A DNA stretch of 64,000 bases from UMGS1601 sp964617585 (GTDB lineage Bacteria > Bacillota > Clostridia > Oscillospirales > Ruminococcaceae). This document shows positions 27,755-36,719 of the stretch, piece by piece (the stretch's first letter is position 1; every line of letters starts with the position of its first letter). A program made the translations under genes and the position numbers. The notes below the pieces were generated by a model. The model saw only the letters and a program-made list of their open reading frames with translations. It was not told the DNA's origin and ran no database searches. Location of the stretch: NCBI GenBank assembly GCA_964617585.1, contig CAZTXS010000001.1:94151-158150 (forward strand), given 5' to 3'.

Positions 27755-27830
27755 TGGGATATAGCCAAGCGGTAAGGCAGCGGACTTTGACTCCGTCATT
27801 CCGGTGGTTCGAATCCACCTATCCCAACCA
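27755..27830 (+). tRNA. trnQ: tRNA-Gln (anticodon TTG)
   Basis: 76 nt with encoded CCA. Acceptor TGGGATA/TATCCCA, anticodon stem GCGGA/TCCGT with loop CTTTGAC (anticodon TTG), T arm GGTGGTTCGAATCCACC. Reads CAA and, by wobble, CAG. Confidence 0.97.
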
Positions 27831-27836
27831 AAAAGC

Positions 27837-27873
27837 AACAGAACCCCGAAAAAAATAGGGATTCTGTTTTTTT
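27837..27873 (+). terminator. tRNA-Gln terminator
   Basis: Stem AACAGAACCCC / GGGATTCTGTT followed by seven T's. Confidence 0.85.
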
Positions 27874-28044
27874 ATATACACGATTTTTACACGATTAAAG
27901 CTTAATTGACGCTATATCGAGCGAACAAATTAATTAGCTTAATTATGTATATGATAGCACAAGACGGCGAGCCGTCGGTGTTTCTCTGCCTAATTAAAAT
28001 TTTTTTAATGTTCGCCATTTGATAAACGGCAGTCAAAATCAGCA

Positions 28045-28088
28045 AAAAATTCAGAGGTAAGAAGTAAAAAACTTCTTGCCTCTTTTTC
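28045..28088. terminator. Terminator of the diacylglycerol-kinase-like gene
   Basis: 13-bp stem AGAGGTAAGAAGT/ACTTCTTGCCTCT (one mismatch), loop AAAAA, with T-runs on both sides. Confidence 0.8.
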
Positions 28089-28129
28089 TTTGTCTATTAT
28101 AGAAGTTGTTCAAAAAATGCACGAGTGTT

Positions 28130-28157
28130 TTCAATAAGGGCTTGCCCGTCATTATAT
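28130..28157 (+). repeat. Dispersed repeat copy C (mini form)
   Basis: 28-bp mini form between the lipid-kinase stop and its terminator; the TTCAATAAGG end faces the hairpin. Confidence 0.87.
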
Positions 28158-28184
28158 GTTCTGCAGTCGAGAATTAATTCTAAA

Positions 28185-29162
28185 TTACTTGCCTTCAACC
28201 GTTTCAGCATTGACCTCTTGCTGATTAGCCGCACTGGTTTCAAAAATCTCGCTGTAAGGAATTATAATATTTATCGCTTGCTTGTGGTTAACTATATTCA
28301 TCTCGGCGTAAACTCCGCCGCTTTCTCCGTCGATTGTCCAGGCGATCTTTTCATCGGAAGTTATCCTAAGGTTGGCGGTTTTGAATTTATAGAAATACTT
28401 TTCGTTGAGATGAGTGTTTTTAGTAGTGTTGGCGGCAAGAAGATTGGTAATCATAGCGCTCCATTCAATAGGGTTGTTAGGCTTTCGCACGAGAGTGACC
28501 TCAAAAAGTCCGTCGTCAAAAAGCACGCCTTTTTTCTTGAGGTTCAGAATTCCTCCGACGGAAGTGGTGTTCGTTATCATACCCAGTATAAAAGTGTCCT
28601 CGATTGTGTTGCCGTCATATTCGATTTTAAGGTTATAAGACTGAATTTTTCCTAGGCTCTTAGCGCCCTCTAAGACGTAGGCGAGATGTCCGAATATATT
28701 CTTGAAGTTCTGCGGAGTTTCATATGAAACCGCCGTAAACGCCCCGAAAGCTGCAACATAGCAGAAATGCTTGTCGTTCAGCGAGCCGACGTCATACGCA
28801 AACGGAGCGCCGTGAATGACGTTTTCAGCGGCTCTCACCATATTCCTGGGAATTTTCAGGCTGTTTGCGAAGTCGTTTGTTGTTCCGGCAGGTATGTAAC
28901 CTAAGTTAGGACGGTTTTCACACTTCATAAGTCCGGTTATTGATTCGGAAAGAGTACCGTCGCCTCCCGAGCAGACAATAAGGTCGTAACCCTCGTTGTT
29001 GCTTTTCTCAATAACCTTCAAAGCGTCGCATTTCTTTTGCGTGGGGTAAGCCGTAACGAAATAATCATTCTTGGTAAACAAATCAATTACATCCGAAAGA
29101 CAGGCTTTAAGCAAGCCTTTTCCTGCATTAGGGTTGTATACAAACAATAGCTTTTTTTTCAT
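28185..29162 (-). CDS. Diacylglycerol/lipid kinase family protein (YegS/BmrU/DgkB-like)
   Basis: 325 aa. N-terminal catalytic domain: FVYNPNAGKG, CSGGDGTLSE (nucleotide-binding GGDG) and GYIPAGTTNDFANSL; C-terminal beta-sandwich to the end. Phosphorylates diacylglycerol or a related lipid at the membrane face, recycling lipid released by envelope polymer synthesis. Monocistronic. Confidence 0.88.
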   Translation of the reverse strand: MKKKLLFVYNPNAGKGLLKACLSDVIDLFTKNDYFVTAYPTQKKCDALKVIEKSNNEGYDLIVCSGGDGTLSESITGLMKCENRPNLGYIPAGTTNDFANSLKIPRNMVRAAENVIHGAPFAYDVGSLNDKHFCYVAAFGAFTAVSYETPQNFKNIFGHLAYVLEGAKSLGKIQSYNLKIEYDGNTIEDTFILGMITNTTSVGGILNLKKKGVLFDDGLFEVTLVRKPNNPIEWSAMITNLLAANTTKNTHLNEKYFYKFKTANLRITSDEKIAWTIDGESGGVYAEMNIVNHKQAINIIIPYSEIFETSAANQQEVNAETVEGK

Positions 29163-29228
29163 GTATCTCTTTTCCTTTTTTATGAAAAATAAAATTTACG
29201 CACTTTTTCTTAATAAAATATAGTATAT

Positions 29229-29375
29229 TTCAATAAGGACTTGCCCGTCATTCAATGCGGCAAGGGTCGGCAACGCCGACCGACCGGTCAGCAGGGGGGA
29301 TTGTGTCCCGCTACTGACCGGGTAATGGAGCCCGCCGCCTATAGAGGCGGGGGGACATCTTGCCTAAGTTATATT
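29229..29375 (+). repeat. Dispersed repeat copy D (long form)
   Basis: 147-bp long form with all four palindromic modules, including the CAGCAGGGG...CTACTG hairpin and CCGCCTATAGAGGCGG. It lies between two divergent genes, upstream of the HAD gene. No terminator adjoins it. Confidence 0.9.
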
Positions 29376-29489
29376 TTATAGTATACTAGCATAAAAGTCA
29401 ATACTTATACTTAGCGCCGAGGGTTTACTTTGACTTTATTTTATGTTATTATTTCTAATAAAAACATAAGCAGAAAGGATATAGCTCAG

Positions 29490-30137
29490 ATGAATCTTGA
29501 TGATTTTGACGGATATATTTTTGACCTTGACGGAACTCTTGTTGATTCTTCTCACGCATGGCGGAGGGTCGACGACGTTTTTCTTTCTTCATACGGTATA
29601 AAAACTCCCTCTGACTATGACAGGGAAATAGCGGGAATGGGTTTTGAGCTTGCAGCGGAATATACGATTAAACGATTTAATTTAAGCCGTAATGTGAATG
29701 AAGTAATGAATGAGTGGAATGATATAGTCAAGGATATTTATGCATCGGAGGTATTTTTATTTAGAAACGCTGACGAGTATCTAAGATACTTAAAGAAAAA
29801 CGGCAAACGGCTTTGTATTGCAACGGTAAATAATCTTGAGCTTGCCGGGTCTGCGCTTTTAAATAACGGCGTTCTGGATTTATTCGACTATATTACTACG
29901 TCCGCTGAGGTAATGCGTCCTAAGGGTTATCCCGATATATATTTAAAGTCTGCTGAAAAGCTCGGCATTGCCGTTTCACGCTGCGTTGTTTTCGAGGATA
30001 TTTTAGAGGGAATCAAGGGGGCAAAAGACGGAGGTTTTAAAACGGTTGCCGTTTTGTGCAAGGATGAAATTCATTACAGAGATGAAATGCTGTCGCTGTG
30101 TGATAAATATATTTTAGATTACGGAGAATTGCTATGA
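29490..30137 (+). CDS. HAD-superfamily phosphatase (phosphoglycolate-phosphatase-like)
   Basis: About 215 aa from ATG 29490 (AAAGGA upstream). Motif I DFDGYIFDLDGTLVDSS (nucleophile Asp), helical cap, motif II ATVN, motif III lysine in RPKGYPD, motif IV VVFEDILEGIKGA. Beta-phosphoglucomutase-like subgroup; substrate unknown. The stop overlaps the start of the thioesterase gene (ATGA), so they are translationally coupled. Confidence 0.85.
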   Translation: MNLDDFDGYIFDLDGTLVDSSHAWRRVDDVFLSSYGIKTPSDYDREIAGMGFELAAEYTIKRFNLSRNVNEVMNEWNDIVKDIYASEVFLFRNADEYLRYLKKNGKRLCIATVNNLELAGSALLNNGVLDLFDYITTSAEVMRPKGYPDIYLKSAEKLGIAVSRCVVFEDILEGIKGAKDGGFKTVAVLCKDEIHYRDEMLSLCDKYILDYGELL

Positions 30138-30535
30138 AAGATATTATAATCGGTAAAGAATTTAAGGCTGAGCGTACTGTTGATGAAACTATGCTTGCGT
30201 CAACTGTCGGAAGCGGACGTGCAAATGTTTTGGCAACTCCTATGATGGTTGCGTTAATGGAGAATGCAGCACTCTGCTGTCTTGATGAATTTTTAGAAAG
30301 CGAGAAGGACGAAACTTCTGTCGGTACAATGATTTCGACCTCGCATATTGCGGCTACGCCTTTGAATATGAAGGTTTATGCTGTTGCTAAAATAGTTAAG
30401 GCTGACGGGAGAAAGGTTAGCTTTGAGATTGAGGCTTATGATGAATGCGGTCTGATAGGAAAGGCAGAACATTCAAGAGTAGTTGTATATGCTAAAAGAT
30501 TTCAGGAAAAATGCAACGAAAAGCTAAAATCATAA
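30134..30535 (+). CDS. FlK-like hot-dog thioesterase
   Basis: 133 aa. Hot-dog fold with MVALMENAA (glutamate of the active site), TSHIAATPLN (histidine) and VKADGRKVSFEIEAYDECG, matching the fluoroacetyl-CoA thioesterase-like family common in Clostridia. Probably hydrolyses an acyl-CoA; the natural substrate is unknown. Coupled to the HAD gene. Confidence 0.78.
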   Translation: MKDIIIGKEFKAERTVDETMLASTVGSGRANVLATPMMVALMENAALCCLDEFLESEKDETSVGTMISTSHIAATPLNMKVYAVAKIVKADGRKVSFEIEAYDECGLIGKAEHSRVVVYAKRFQEKCNEKLKS

Positions 30536-30635
30536 GAGTTTATCAGATACTGTAAAATGATTTGTAAAGCTATGTATTTACACTTAGATGATTAATAAGA
30601 TTAATAAAGAAAGAGGGTAATTCTATGAGTCTTTG

Positions 30636-30739
30636 TATAACTTAGGCAAGATGTCCTCCGCCGCTATAGGCGGCGGGTTCCATTACTCGGTCGGCAATGC
30701 CGACCTTGCCACGTTGAATGACGGGCAAGCCCTCATTAA
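30636..30739 (-). repeat. Dispersed repeat copy E (medium form)
   Basis: 104-bp medium form lacking the long CAGTAG hairpin. It sits between convergent genes (thioesterase and ackA) where no other strong terminator is visible, so the repeat itself may limit read-through. Confidence 0.88.
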
Positions 30740-30778
30740 CTTATTTTTAAAGAAATAAAGCGGATATGATAATATGAA

Positions 30779-31984
30779 TCACAGCGGTTTATTTGAAATA
30801 AGCTCTAAAGTATCTCTTGCGATAAGAAGTTCTTCGTTAGTCGGAACAACCCATACCTGAACCTTGGATTTAGGAGTTGAGATCCTTGTGAGAGTTCCTC
30901 GCTTAGCGTTTGCTTCGGGATCGATTTCAATGCCGAAATACTCCATGTCCATGCACACTTTTTCTCTTACGTCGGGAGCGTTTTCACCGATTCCGCCTGT
31001 AAAGATAACTGCGTCAAGACCGTTCATAGCTGCAGCGTACGAGCCTATATATTTCTTAATCTGATAAGCGAGCATTTCACCTGCAAGTATCGCTCTCTTA
31101 TCGCCTTTAGCAGCAGCAGCGGTAATATCCCTGTTATCCGAAGATATTCCCGATACGCCGAGAAAACCTGATTTTTTGTTCATATATTCGCTCATCTCGT
31201 TTGGAGTAAAGCCATGCTTATTTTGTACAAAAGTAACAGCGGACGGATCGACCGAGCCTGTTCTTGTTCCCATAAGCAGACCGTCAAGCGGGGTGAAGCC
31301 CATCGAGGTATCTATCGATTTTCCTCCGTCTACTGCGGTGATTGACGAGCCGTTGCCCAAGTGACAGGAAACGATTTTCAAATCTCTTATATCTGTATCG
31401 AGAGCTTTTGCAAGAGCGGCTGTTACAAATCTGTGAGAAGTTCCGTGGAAGCCGTATTTTCTCACCGCATAGTTTTTGTAGTCCTCATAGGGAAGTCCGA
31501 ACATATATGCTTTCGGCGGCATTGTCTGGTGGAACGCAGTGTCGAAAACAACAACCTGCGGAACGTTTTCGGGAATAACCTTTTTGCAGGCTCTCAAAGC
31601 CAGCGCATGAGGGTGATTATGAACAGGAGCAAGCTCAGCCAATGAATCTATCTTATCTATAACTTCGTCGGTCGCTATGCAGGTTTTATTAAATATCTCG
31701 GCGCCTTGCACTATTCTGTGACCGACCGCTGAAATTTCGGCCATTGAGCTGATAACAGAAGCTTCGCTTTTGGTTAAGATTTCAACAAGCTTTTCAAACG
31801 CTTCCGTGTGGGTCGGGAAATTACAATCCTCGTCAATAGTTCTTCCGTCAAAGGTTTTGTGCGATACATGACCGCCGATACCGATTCTGTCGCAGTTACC
31901 CTTTGCAATAACTGTTTCGTTTTCCATATCAAGAAGCTGATATTTAAGTGATGAGCTTCCTGCGTTTACTACCAGAATTTTCAT
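30779..31984 (-). CDS. ackA: Acetate kinase
   Basis: 401 aa. ASKHA kinase: VNAGSSSLKYQL, GHRIVQGAE, VVFDTAFHQTMP, HGTSHRFV, CHLGNGSSI, MGFTPLDGLLMGTR and FTGGIGENA. Makes acetate and ATP from acetyl phosphate, the terminal step of acetogenic fermentation. No pta lies next to it. Divergent from tmcAL, which consumes acetate. Confidence 0.97.
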   Translation of the reverse strand: MKILVVNAGSSSLKYQLLDMENETVIAKGNCDRIGIGGHVSHKTFDGRTIDEDCNFPTHTEAFEKLVEILTKSEASVISSMAEISAVGHRIVQGAEIFNKTCIATDEVIDKIDSLAELAPVHNHPHALALRACKKVIPENVPQVVVFDTAFHQTMPPKAYMFGLPYEDYKNYAVRKYGFHGTSHRFVTAALAKALDTDIRDLKIVSCHLGNGSSITAVDGGKSIDTSMGFTPLDGLLMGTRTGSVDPSAVTFVQNKHGFTPNEMSEYMNKKSGFLGVSGISSDNRDITAAAAKGDKRAILAGEMLAYQIKKYIGSYAAAMNGLDAVIFTGGIGENAPDVREKVCMDMEYFGIEIDPEANAKRGTLTRISTPKSKVQVWVVPTNEELLIARDTLELISNKPL

Positions 31985-32165
31985 AAATCTTCTCCTTTAT
32001 TATAAGATTTGCATACTTGACTTATTCCAATATAATATAATATAATATATTCGACGATATTTCAAGGTTTAGCCAATATTTTTAGCAATTTGTTTACCAT
32101 TTTGTTTAACAAAGGCTTAACATTTGTTAAATAACGGGAAAAACCTTGACTCAGAGGTATTTTAA

Positions 32166-33338
32166 ATGATTACTTCGATTATTTCTGAATATAATCCGTT
32201 TCACAACGGTCATAAATATCAGATACTCAAGGCCAGGGAGCAGGGAGCTGAGTACATTGCCGCAATTATGAGCGGGGACGCCGTTCAGCGAGGCGATACT
32301 GCAATTTATTCAAAGCATTTCAGGGCAAAGCAGGCTGTATTGAACGGCGCAGATTTGGTGGTCGAGCTTCCCGTGCCGTTTTGCATATCTTCCGCCGAAG
32401 GATTTGCCCGGGCGGGGGTTTTTATTGCGCAGGCTTTGGGAAGTAACTCTCTTTGCTTTGGATGTGAAGAGGATAACTTAAGCTTACTTTTAAAAGCGGC
32501 GGAGTTTTCAAAAAAACTTTCGGAAAAGGCGGATACTCCGGAGAAGCTGACTTTGAAAAAGCTTTTGAGAGAGGGGAACTCTTATCCTTCGGCGGCGTCA
32601 ATAACAGCTTCTGTTATGTACGGCGAAGAATTGTCCGGAATCCTTGAAGAGCCGAACAATATTTTGGCTATAGAGTATCTTAAAGCTCTTGAAGGAAGCG
32701 GTTTAAAGCCCATGCCGATATTGAGAAAGTCGGCAGGGCATAACGATAATATTATCCACGGTGAATATGCCTGCGCTTCTAAAATAAGAGAGCTTTTAAG
32801 AAACGGAAGCGATGTTTCCGGATTGATTCCGTATGAGGCTGATTACTGCGGTATTCGTAATATAAAAAACATGGAAAAATCAATTTTGTTCAGCTTGATT
32901 AAAATGTCAAGAGAAGAGCTGATTAGCGTTCCAGACATAAACGGCGACCTTGCTGACAGAATTATCAAAGCGTTAAAAACAGCCCGAAGCTATGATGAGT
33001 TGATTTTTAATATAAAGACCAAGACGTTTACCTTGTCCCGAATAAGACGAGCGCTTTTATATGCTGTATTAGGAATTAAAAAAAGCGATTTTAAGCTTGT
33101 GCCTTATATAAGGGTTCTTGCATTTAACAACAGGGGAGCTGAAATTCTTGCTTCGGCTAAAAGCAAGGGTATGACGGATATATCAACATCACTTAAACAG
33201 CTTGAGGGTGTAAGCGAGAATAATAAAAGACTTGTCAGACTTGATTTGAGGACAAGCGAATTTGCCCGATTATGCTGCAGTGATATAGGAAATGAGCCGA
33301 GCGAATATTCGGTCAGAATTGAAAAAACAAATAGTTAA
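32166..33338 (+). CDS. tmcAL: tRNA(Met) cytidine acetate ligase TmcAL
   Basis: 390 aa. Nucleotidyltransferase fold with SEYNPFHNGHKYQI (HxGH-type motif), SGDAVQRGD and ADLVVELPVPF. Uses acetate and ATP to form N4-acetylcytidine at the wobble base of elongator tRNA-Met. It heads a run with a DUF4380-like gene and hisA. Confidence 0.9.
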   Translation: MITSIISEYNPFHNGHKYQILKAREQGAEYIAAIMSGDAVQRGDTAIYSKHFRAKQAVLNGADLVVELPVPFCISSAEGFARAGVFIAQALGSNSLCFGCEEDNLSLLLKAAEFSKKLSEKADTPEKLTLKKLLREGNSYPSAASITASVMYGEELSGILEEPNNILAIEYLKALEGSGLKPMPILRKSAGHNDNIIHGEYACASKIRELLRNGSDVSGLIPYEADYCGIRNIKNMEKSILFSLIKMSREELISVPDINGDLADRIIKALKTARSYDELIFNIKTKTFTLSRIRRALLYAVLGIKKSDFKLVPYIRVLAFNNRGAEILASAKSKGMTDISTSLKQLEGVSENNKRLVRLDLRTSEFARLCCSDIGNEPSEYSVRIEKTNS

Positions 33339-33350
33339 AGGAGCGGACTT

Positions 33351-34286
33351 ATGGATTACAGAGAGATTGATTACGATTATTTCGGAAGATGCTTAGAGCT
33401 TAAAAACGATAAGTGTTCAATGCTTGTTATGATTGAAAAAGGACCGAGGATAATTTCTTTTAAGCTTGAAGGCAAAGAAAATATCATGTGCGAGGACAAG
33501 TGCGAACAGACGGTCATGACAGGCGGAAGGTTTTCCGAAATGTTCGGAGATGACAAGTGGTATATTTACGGAGGTCACAGGCTTTGGGTTTCTCCCGAGC
33601 ATGATCCGAAAAGCTATTATCCCGACAATAAAAATGTAAGCTATTCAATAGACGGAAATATGGTCACATTGACCCCTCCCCCTCAGGAGGAAACCGATAT
33701 GCAGTTTTCTATGGAAATTGAATTTTCCGAAACGGAAGCAAAGGCGAAAATTACGCATACTATTGAGAATATAGGAAAATCCGATATGACTGTAGCTCCT
33801 TGGGCAATGACAGTCGTTGATAAGAACGCCGTTTCTGTTATGCCGCAGTCGGAGAAGCAGACGGGACTTCTATCAAACAGGAATTTTACCGTCTGGCCTT
33901 ATACCGATTTGAACGACGACAGACTTTATATCGGAAATAAATATCTGACGCTAAAGCAGATTCCGGGGGCAGAAACTAACTTAAAGATTGGCTTTAACGA
34001 TGATAAAGGCTGGCTTGCGAGCCTTAATAAGGGACAGCTTTTTATCAAGAGATTCCCTTTCAATGAAAACGCTTCATATCCCGACAACAACTGTAACTGC
34101 GAGGTTTTCACAAACTTCTTTATGATGGAGATAGAATCTTTGGGCGAGCTTAAAGAAATTTGTCCGTCTGAAAAGCTGACTCACATTGAACAGTGGGAGC
34201 TTATTGAATGTAACGGCACATTCGACAGGCGCAGTGATAAGTCTATAGACGAGTTTGTTAAGAAATATAAAATTTCGGAGGACTGA
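33351..34286 (+). CDS. DUF4380-like carbohydrate-mutarotase-fold protein
   Basis: 311 aa, start 12 bp after tmcAL. Segments WYIYGGHRLWVSPEH and VAPWAMTVVDK, and a regular beta-rich pattern, resemble the galactose-mutarotase-like beta-sandwich of DUF4380/DUF4432 proteins. No enzymatic function is known. It overlaps the hisA ribosome-binding site, indicating coupling. Confidence 0.6.
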   Translation: MDYREIDYDYFGRCLELKNDKCSMLVMIEKGPRIISFKLEGKENIMCEDKCEQTVMTGGRFSEMFGDDKWYIYGGHRLWVSPEHDPKSYYPDNKNVSYSIDGNMVTLTPPPQEETDMQFSMEIEFSETEAKAKITHTIENIGKSDMTVAPWAMTVVDKNAVSVMPQSEKQTGLLSNRNFTVWPYTDLNDDRLYIGNKYLTLKQIPGAETNLKIGFNDDKGWLASLNKGQLFIKRFPFNENASYPDNNCNCEVFTNFFMMEIESLGELKEICPSEKLTHIEQWELIECNGTFDRRSDKSIDEFVKKYKISED

Positions 34287-34287
34287 T

Positions 34288-35106
34288 ATGAGATTTCGTC
34301 CTTGTATAGATATTCACAACGGAAAGGTCAAACAGATTATAGGCGGAAGCTTAAACGATGAAAAGCCGAATGACAAAGGCTCTTCAGCAGAGGAGAATTT
34401 TGTTTCTGAGCGCAACGCAGGGTATTATGCAGAGCTTTACAAAGCGCACAATCTCAGCGGCGGACATATTATTTTGCTTAACAAGCGAGGGACTTATGAT
34501 TACGACCTTGACTTAAAGCAGGCGAAGAACGCTCTTGAAGCTTTCCCGTCAGGCTTTCAGATAGGCGGAGGAATAACCGCTGAAAATGCGTCCGGCTTTA
34601 TAGCTTCCGGGGCAAGCCATGTTATAGTTACTTCTTATGTTTTCAAGGACGGCGGGATAAATACGGACAACCTGAAAGCTCTCGTCAAGGCTGTAGATAA
34701 AGAGAGAATTGTACTTGATTTGTCCTGCAGAAAACGCGACGGCAGATATTTCATAGTTACCGACAGGTGGCAGAGGCTTACGGATACAGAGGTAAACGAA
34801 AAGGTTTTTTGTTCGCTTTATAAATACTGCGATGAATTTCTGGTTCATGCCGTTGACGCCGAGGGAAAGAAATCGGGTATCGACCTTGAGCTTTTGAAAA
34901 TTCTTTCATCTTCGGCGGAAGCGCTGTGTGATTATAACAATAAAAAATGCAATGTTATCACATATGCCGGCGGAATATCGTCCTTTGAAGATATTGAGCT
35001 TATAGACAAAACAGGTGACGGGAAAATCGATTTTACAATCGGTTCGGCAATTGATTTGTTCGGAGGGAATATTAGTTTTGAACAGGCGGCAGAGTATAAT
35101 AATTAA
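34288..35106 (+). CDS. hisA: Eukaryotic-type HisA (ProFAR isomerase)
   Basis: About 272 aa from ATG 34288 (GGAGG seven bases upstream). TIM barrel MRFRPCIDIHNGKVKQIIGG, FQIGGGITAENA, VLDLSCRK, FLVHAVDAEGK, TYAGGISSFED. The long N-terminal insert (about 20-55, DKGSSAEENFVSERNAGYYA) and VDAEG motif match the fungal/plant HIS6-type isomerase rather than standard bacterial HisA. It would catalyse the Amadori step of histidine synthesis. No other his genes are in the window. Confidence 0.82.
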   Translation: MRFRPCIDIHNGKVKQIIGGSLNDEKPNDKGSSAEENFVSERNAGYYAELYKAHNLSGGHIILLNKRGTYDYDLDLKQAKNALEAFPSGFQIGGGITAENASGFIASGASHVIVTSYVFKDGGINTDNLKALVKAVDKERIVLDLSCRKRDGRYFIVTDRWQRLTDTEVNEKVFCSLYKYCDEFLVHAVDAEGKKSGIDLELLKILSSSAEALCDYNNKKCNVITYAGGISSFEDIELIDKTGDGKIDFTIGSAIDLFGGNISFEQAAEYNN

Positions 35107-35121
35107 ATCTTAGCTTAATAC

Positions 35122-35150
35122 TTGATTTTTTTCTATATATAGGGTAAAAT
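35122..35150 (+). promoter_or_regulatory. Probable promoter of the 298-aa membrane protein gene
   Basis: TTGATT 35122-35127, 17-bp spacer, TAAAAT 35145-35150. Confidence 0.5.
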
Positions 35151-35223
35151 ATTGTGTGACGGATAATCTATAAATATATATACATTAAAATACAATTTTC
35201 AAGAAGGGCAGATGGGTTAATAT

Positions 35224-36120
35224 ATGCAAAGCTTTTTTCAGAACGTATGGGTTAAAAGAGTTGTTTCGCTGATAAACTTAGCTTATGTTGCTGTTATAGC
35301 GGTTTTAACGTATGCAACTTTTTTATATGATCTTGAATTCAAAGAGGGATCGCAGTTTTCATTTCTGCTGGGTTATGTAATAGCGAGCGGAGTTTTTCTT
35401 GCTCTTATGATTCTGACCAAGGAGGAGATTATAACAAAAATAGTGGGGATTCTGCTCCCGCCGCTTGTGTTTTTGTTTATTATTTTCAACCTGGGCGACT
35501 GGGTTCTGATTATTCCGGCGTTTCTTGTTGCCGTGATTATATTTTTTGCGGCTGCGAACAATGAAACCTTTAAGGTTATTCTCGGTACGATTTATCTTTT
35601 GTTATATGTTTTGGGGCTTATAATTTTCTTCGTTATAAATTTTCTTTTCGGAGGCTCTAACGTTGAAACCCGACTTGACTCTAATTTAGCAAATTACCCT
35701 GAAATTTACGAGATGTATTCCGATCAGATCGACGCTATTAACAGGGTGAACTTTAAAACGACGGCAAACACGGGAAGCGATTCTGATTTTGAAAAGGACG
35801 AAAACGGAAATTACATTGACAATACTATCTCTCCCGACGGAACAATGCAGTTTTATGTTGCCGATGTTCAGGATAATAACGTAGGAAAGGTTGCTATTTA
35901 CGTTATACCATACGGTCAGGATAAGAATTTCAAGTTCTTTAGCTTAAAGCAAAAGGGAATTAAAAAGACGGTTTATAACTTTGAAAGAGGAGAGGTTCCT
36001 CTTGTTGCCTGGAAGGACAGCAATACAATAGAGTTCCAGGCTAAGGGAAGTTCTAAAATTGAAGAAACCTATGTTGTTCTTCCCGAAAAGAATTATTTTG
36101 AGTTTTTAGGTATTAGTTAA
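35224..36120 (+). CDS. Membrane protein of unknown function
   Basis: 298 aa. Five closely packed hydrophobic segments (about 13-35, 45-65, 70-85, 90-110 and 117-140), then a soluble C-terminal half, probably outside the cell, starting near 145 and containing a Ser/Asp-rich turn (TGSDSDFEKDENGNYID) and beta-rich sequence. No domain recognised. Monocistronic with its own promoter. Confidence 0.65.
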   Translation: MQSFFQNVWVKRVVSLINLAYVAVIAVLTYATFLYDLEFKEGSQFSFLLGYVIASGVFLALMILTKEEIITKIVGILLPPLVFLFIIFNLGDWVLIIPAFLVAVIIFFAAANNETFKVILGTIYLLLYVLGLIIFFVINFLFGGSNVETRLDSNLANYPEIYEMYSDQIDAINRVNFKTTANTGSDSDFEKDENGNYIDNTISPDGTMQFYVADVQDNNVGKVAIYVIPYGQDKNFKFFSLKQKGIKKTVYNFERGEVPLVAWKDSNTIEFQAKGSSKIEETYVVLPEKNYFEFLGIS

Positions 36121-36234
36121 AACAGCTAAAATTCAGGCTTTAAATTATATTTGAAACATTAAATCAAAAATGCTTGATTTTTTTATAAAATTATGTATAA
36201 TAATATAATAACATATAAGTGACGGAGGTTAGTT

Positions 36235-36495
36235 ATGGAAATACTAAAAGTATCTTCACAATCGGTTCCAAATTCAGTTGCAGGAGCTATTGCGGGAGTA
36301 ATTCGTGAAAAAGGCGCAGTTGAAGTACAAGCGGTCGGCGCCGGAGCTACTAACCAGGCAATCAAGGCTATTGCAATATCAAGGGGTTTTCTATCTCCTA
36401 TAGGTATTGAGCTTATCGTTTTGCCTGCATTTGCAAATGTGGAGATTAACGGTGAACAGAGAACTGCTATAAAACTTGTTTGCGAAGCAAGATAA
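36235..36495 (+). CDS. spoVS: Stage V sporulation protein S
   Basis: 86 aa; GGAGG ahead of ATG. Almost complete match to the Alba-like SpoVS family (MEILKVSSQS, SVAGAIAGVIREKG, AVGAGATNQAIKAIAI, IELIVLPAFANVEINGE). Needed for spore coat/stage V progression; thought to bind nucleic acid. Confidence 0.96.
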   Translation: MEILKVSSQSVPNSVAGAIAGVIREKGAVEVQAVGAGATNQAIKAIAISRGFLSPIGIELIVLPAFANVEINGEQRTAIKLVCEAR

Positions 36496-36532
36496 AACAG
36501 TTCTGCAATGAAAATTTATATGTTACATTTTC

Positions 36533-36579
36533 AAAAGGATGTCAGTATGTTAATTGTATATTGACGTCCTTTCTTTTTT
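36533..36579 (+). terminator. spoVS terminator
   Basis: Stem AAAGGATGTCAGTAT / ATATTGACGTCCTTT followed by CTTTTTT. Confidence 0.85.
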
Positions 36580-36651
36580 GTACATAGCAGATGAATCACG
36601 CATTTTAAGGAGGAGAAATATTTGTCGGTTTGGATTTTAAATAATATTTAC

Positions 36652-36680
36652 TTGAAAAATATCACATATTAGTTTATAAT
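36652..36680 (+). promoter_or_regulatory. Promoter of the 123-aa unknown gene and PLC
   Basis: TTGAAA 36652-36657, 17-bp spacer, TATAAT 36675-36680; leader about 32 nt. Confidence 0.65.
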
Positions 36681-36719
36681 TAACGTATGTTTTATTTTAG
36701 GAAGAAAAGGAGGACGGTT

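Larger units (their letters stand above)
27874..28184. other. Intergenic region tRNA-Gln to lipid kinase
   Basis: About 310 bp. Holds a duplicated TACACGATT-like pair directly after the tRNA terminator, the lipid-kinase terminator and repeat copy C. No integrase remnant or att-like duplication of the tRNA 3' end was recognised. Confidence 0.5.

Noticed and set aside
27755..28184. Integrative element attached at tRNA-Gln
   Set aside because: No integrase and no duplicated tRNA 3' end nearby; only a short TACACGATT-like pair was seen.
28185..29162. Plus-strand frames at 28125-28655
   Set aside because: Shadows of the lipid kinase gene on the opposite strand.
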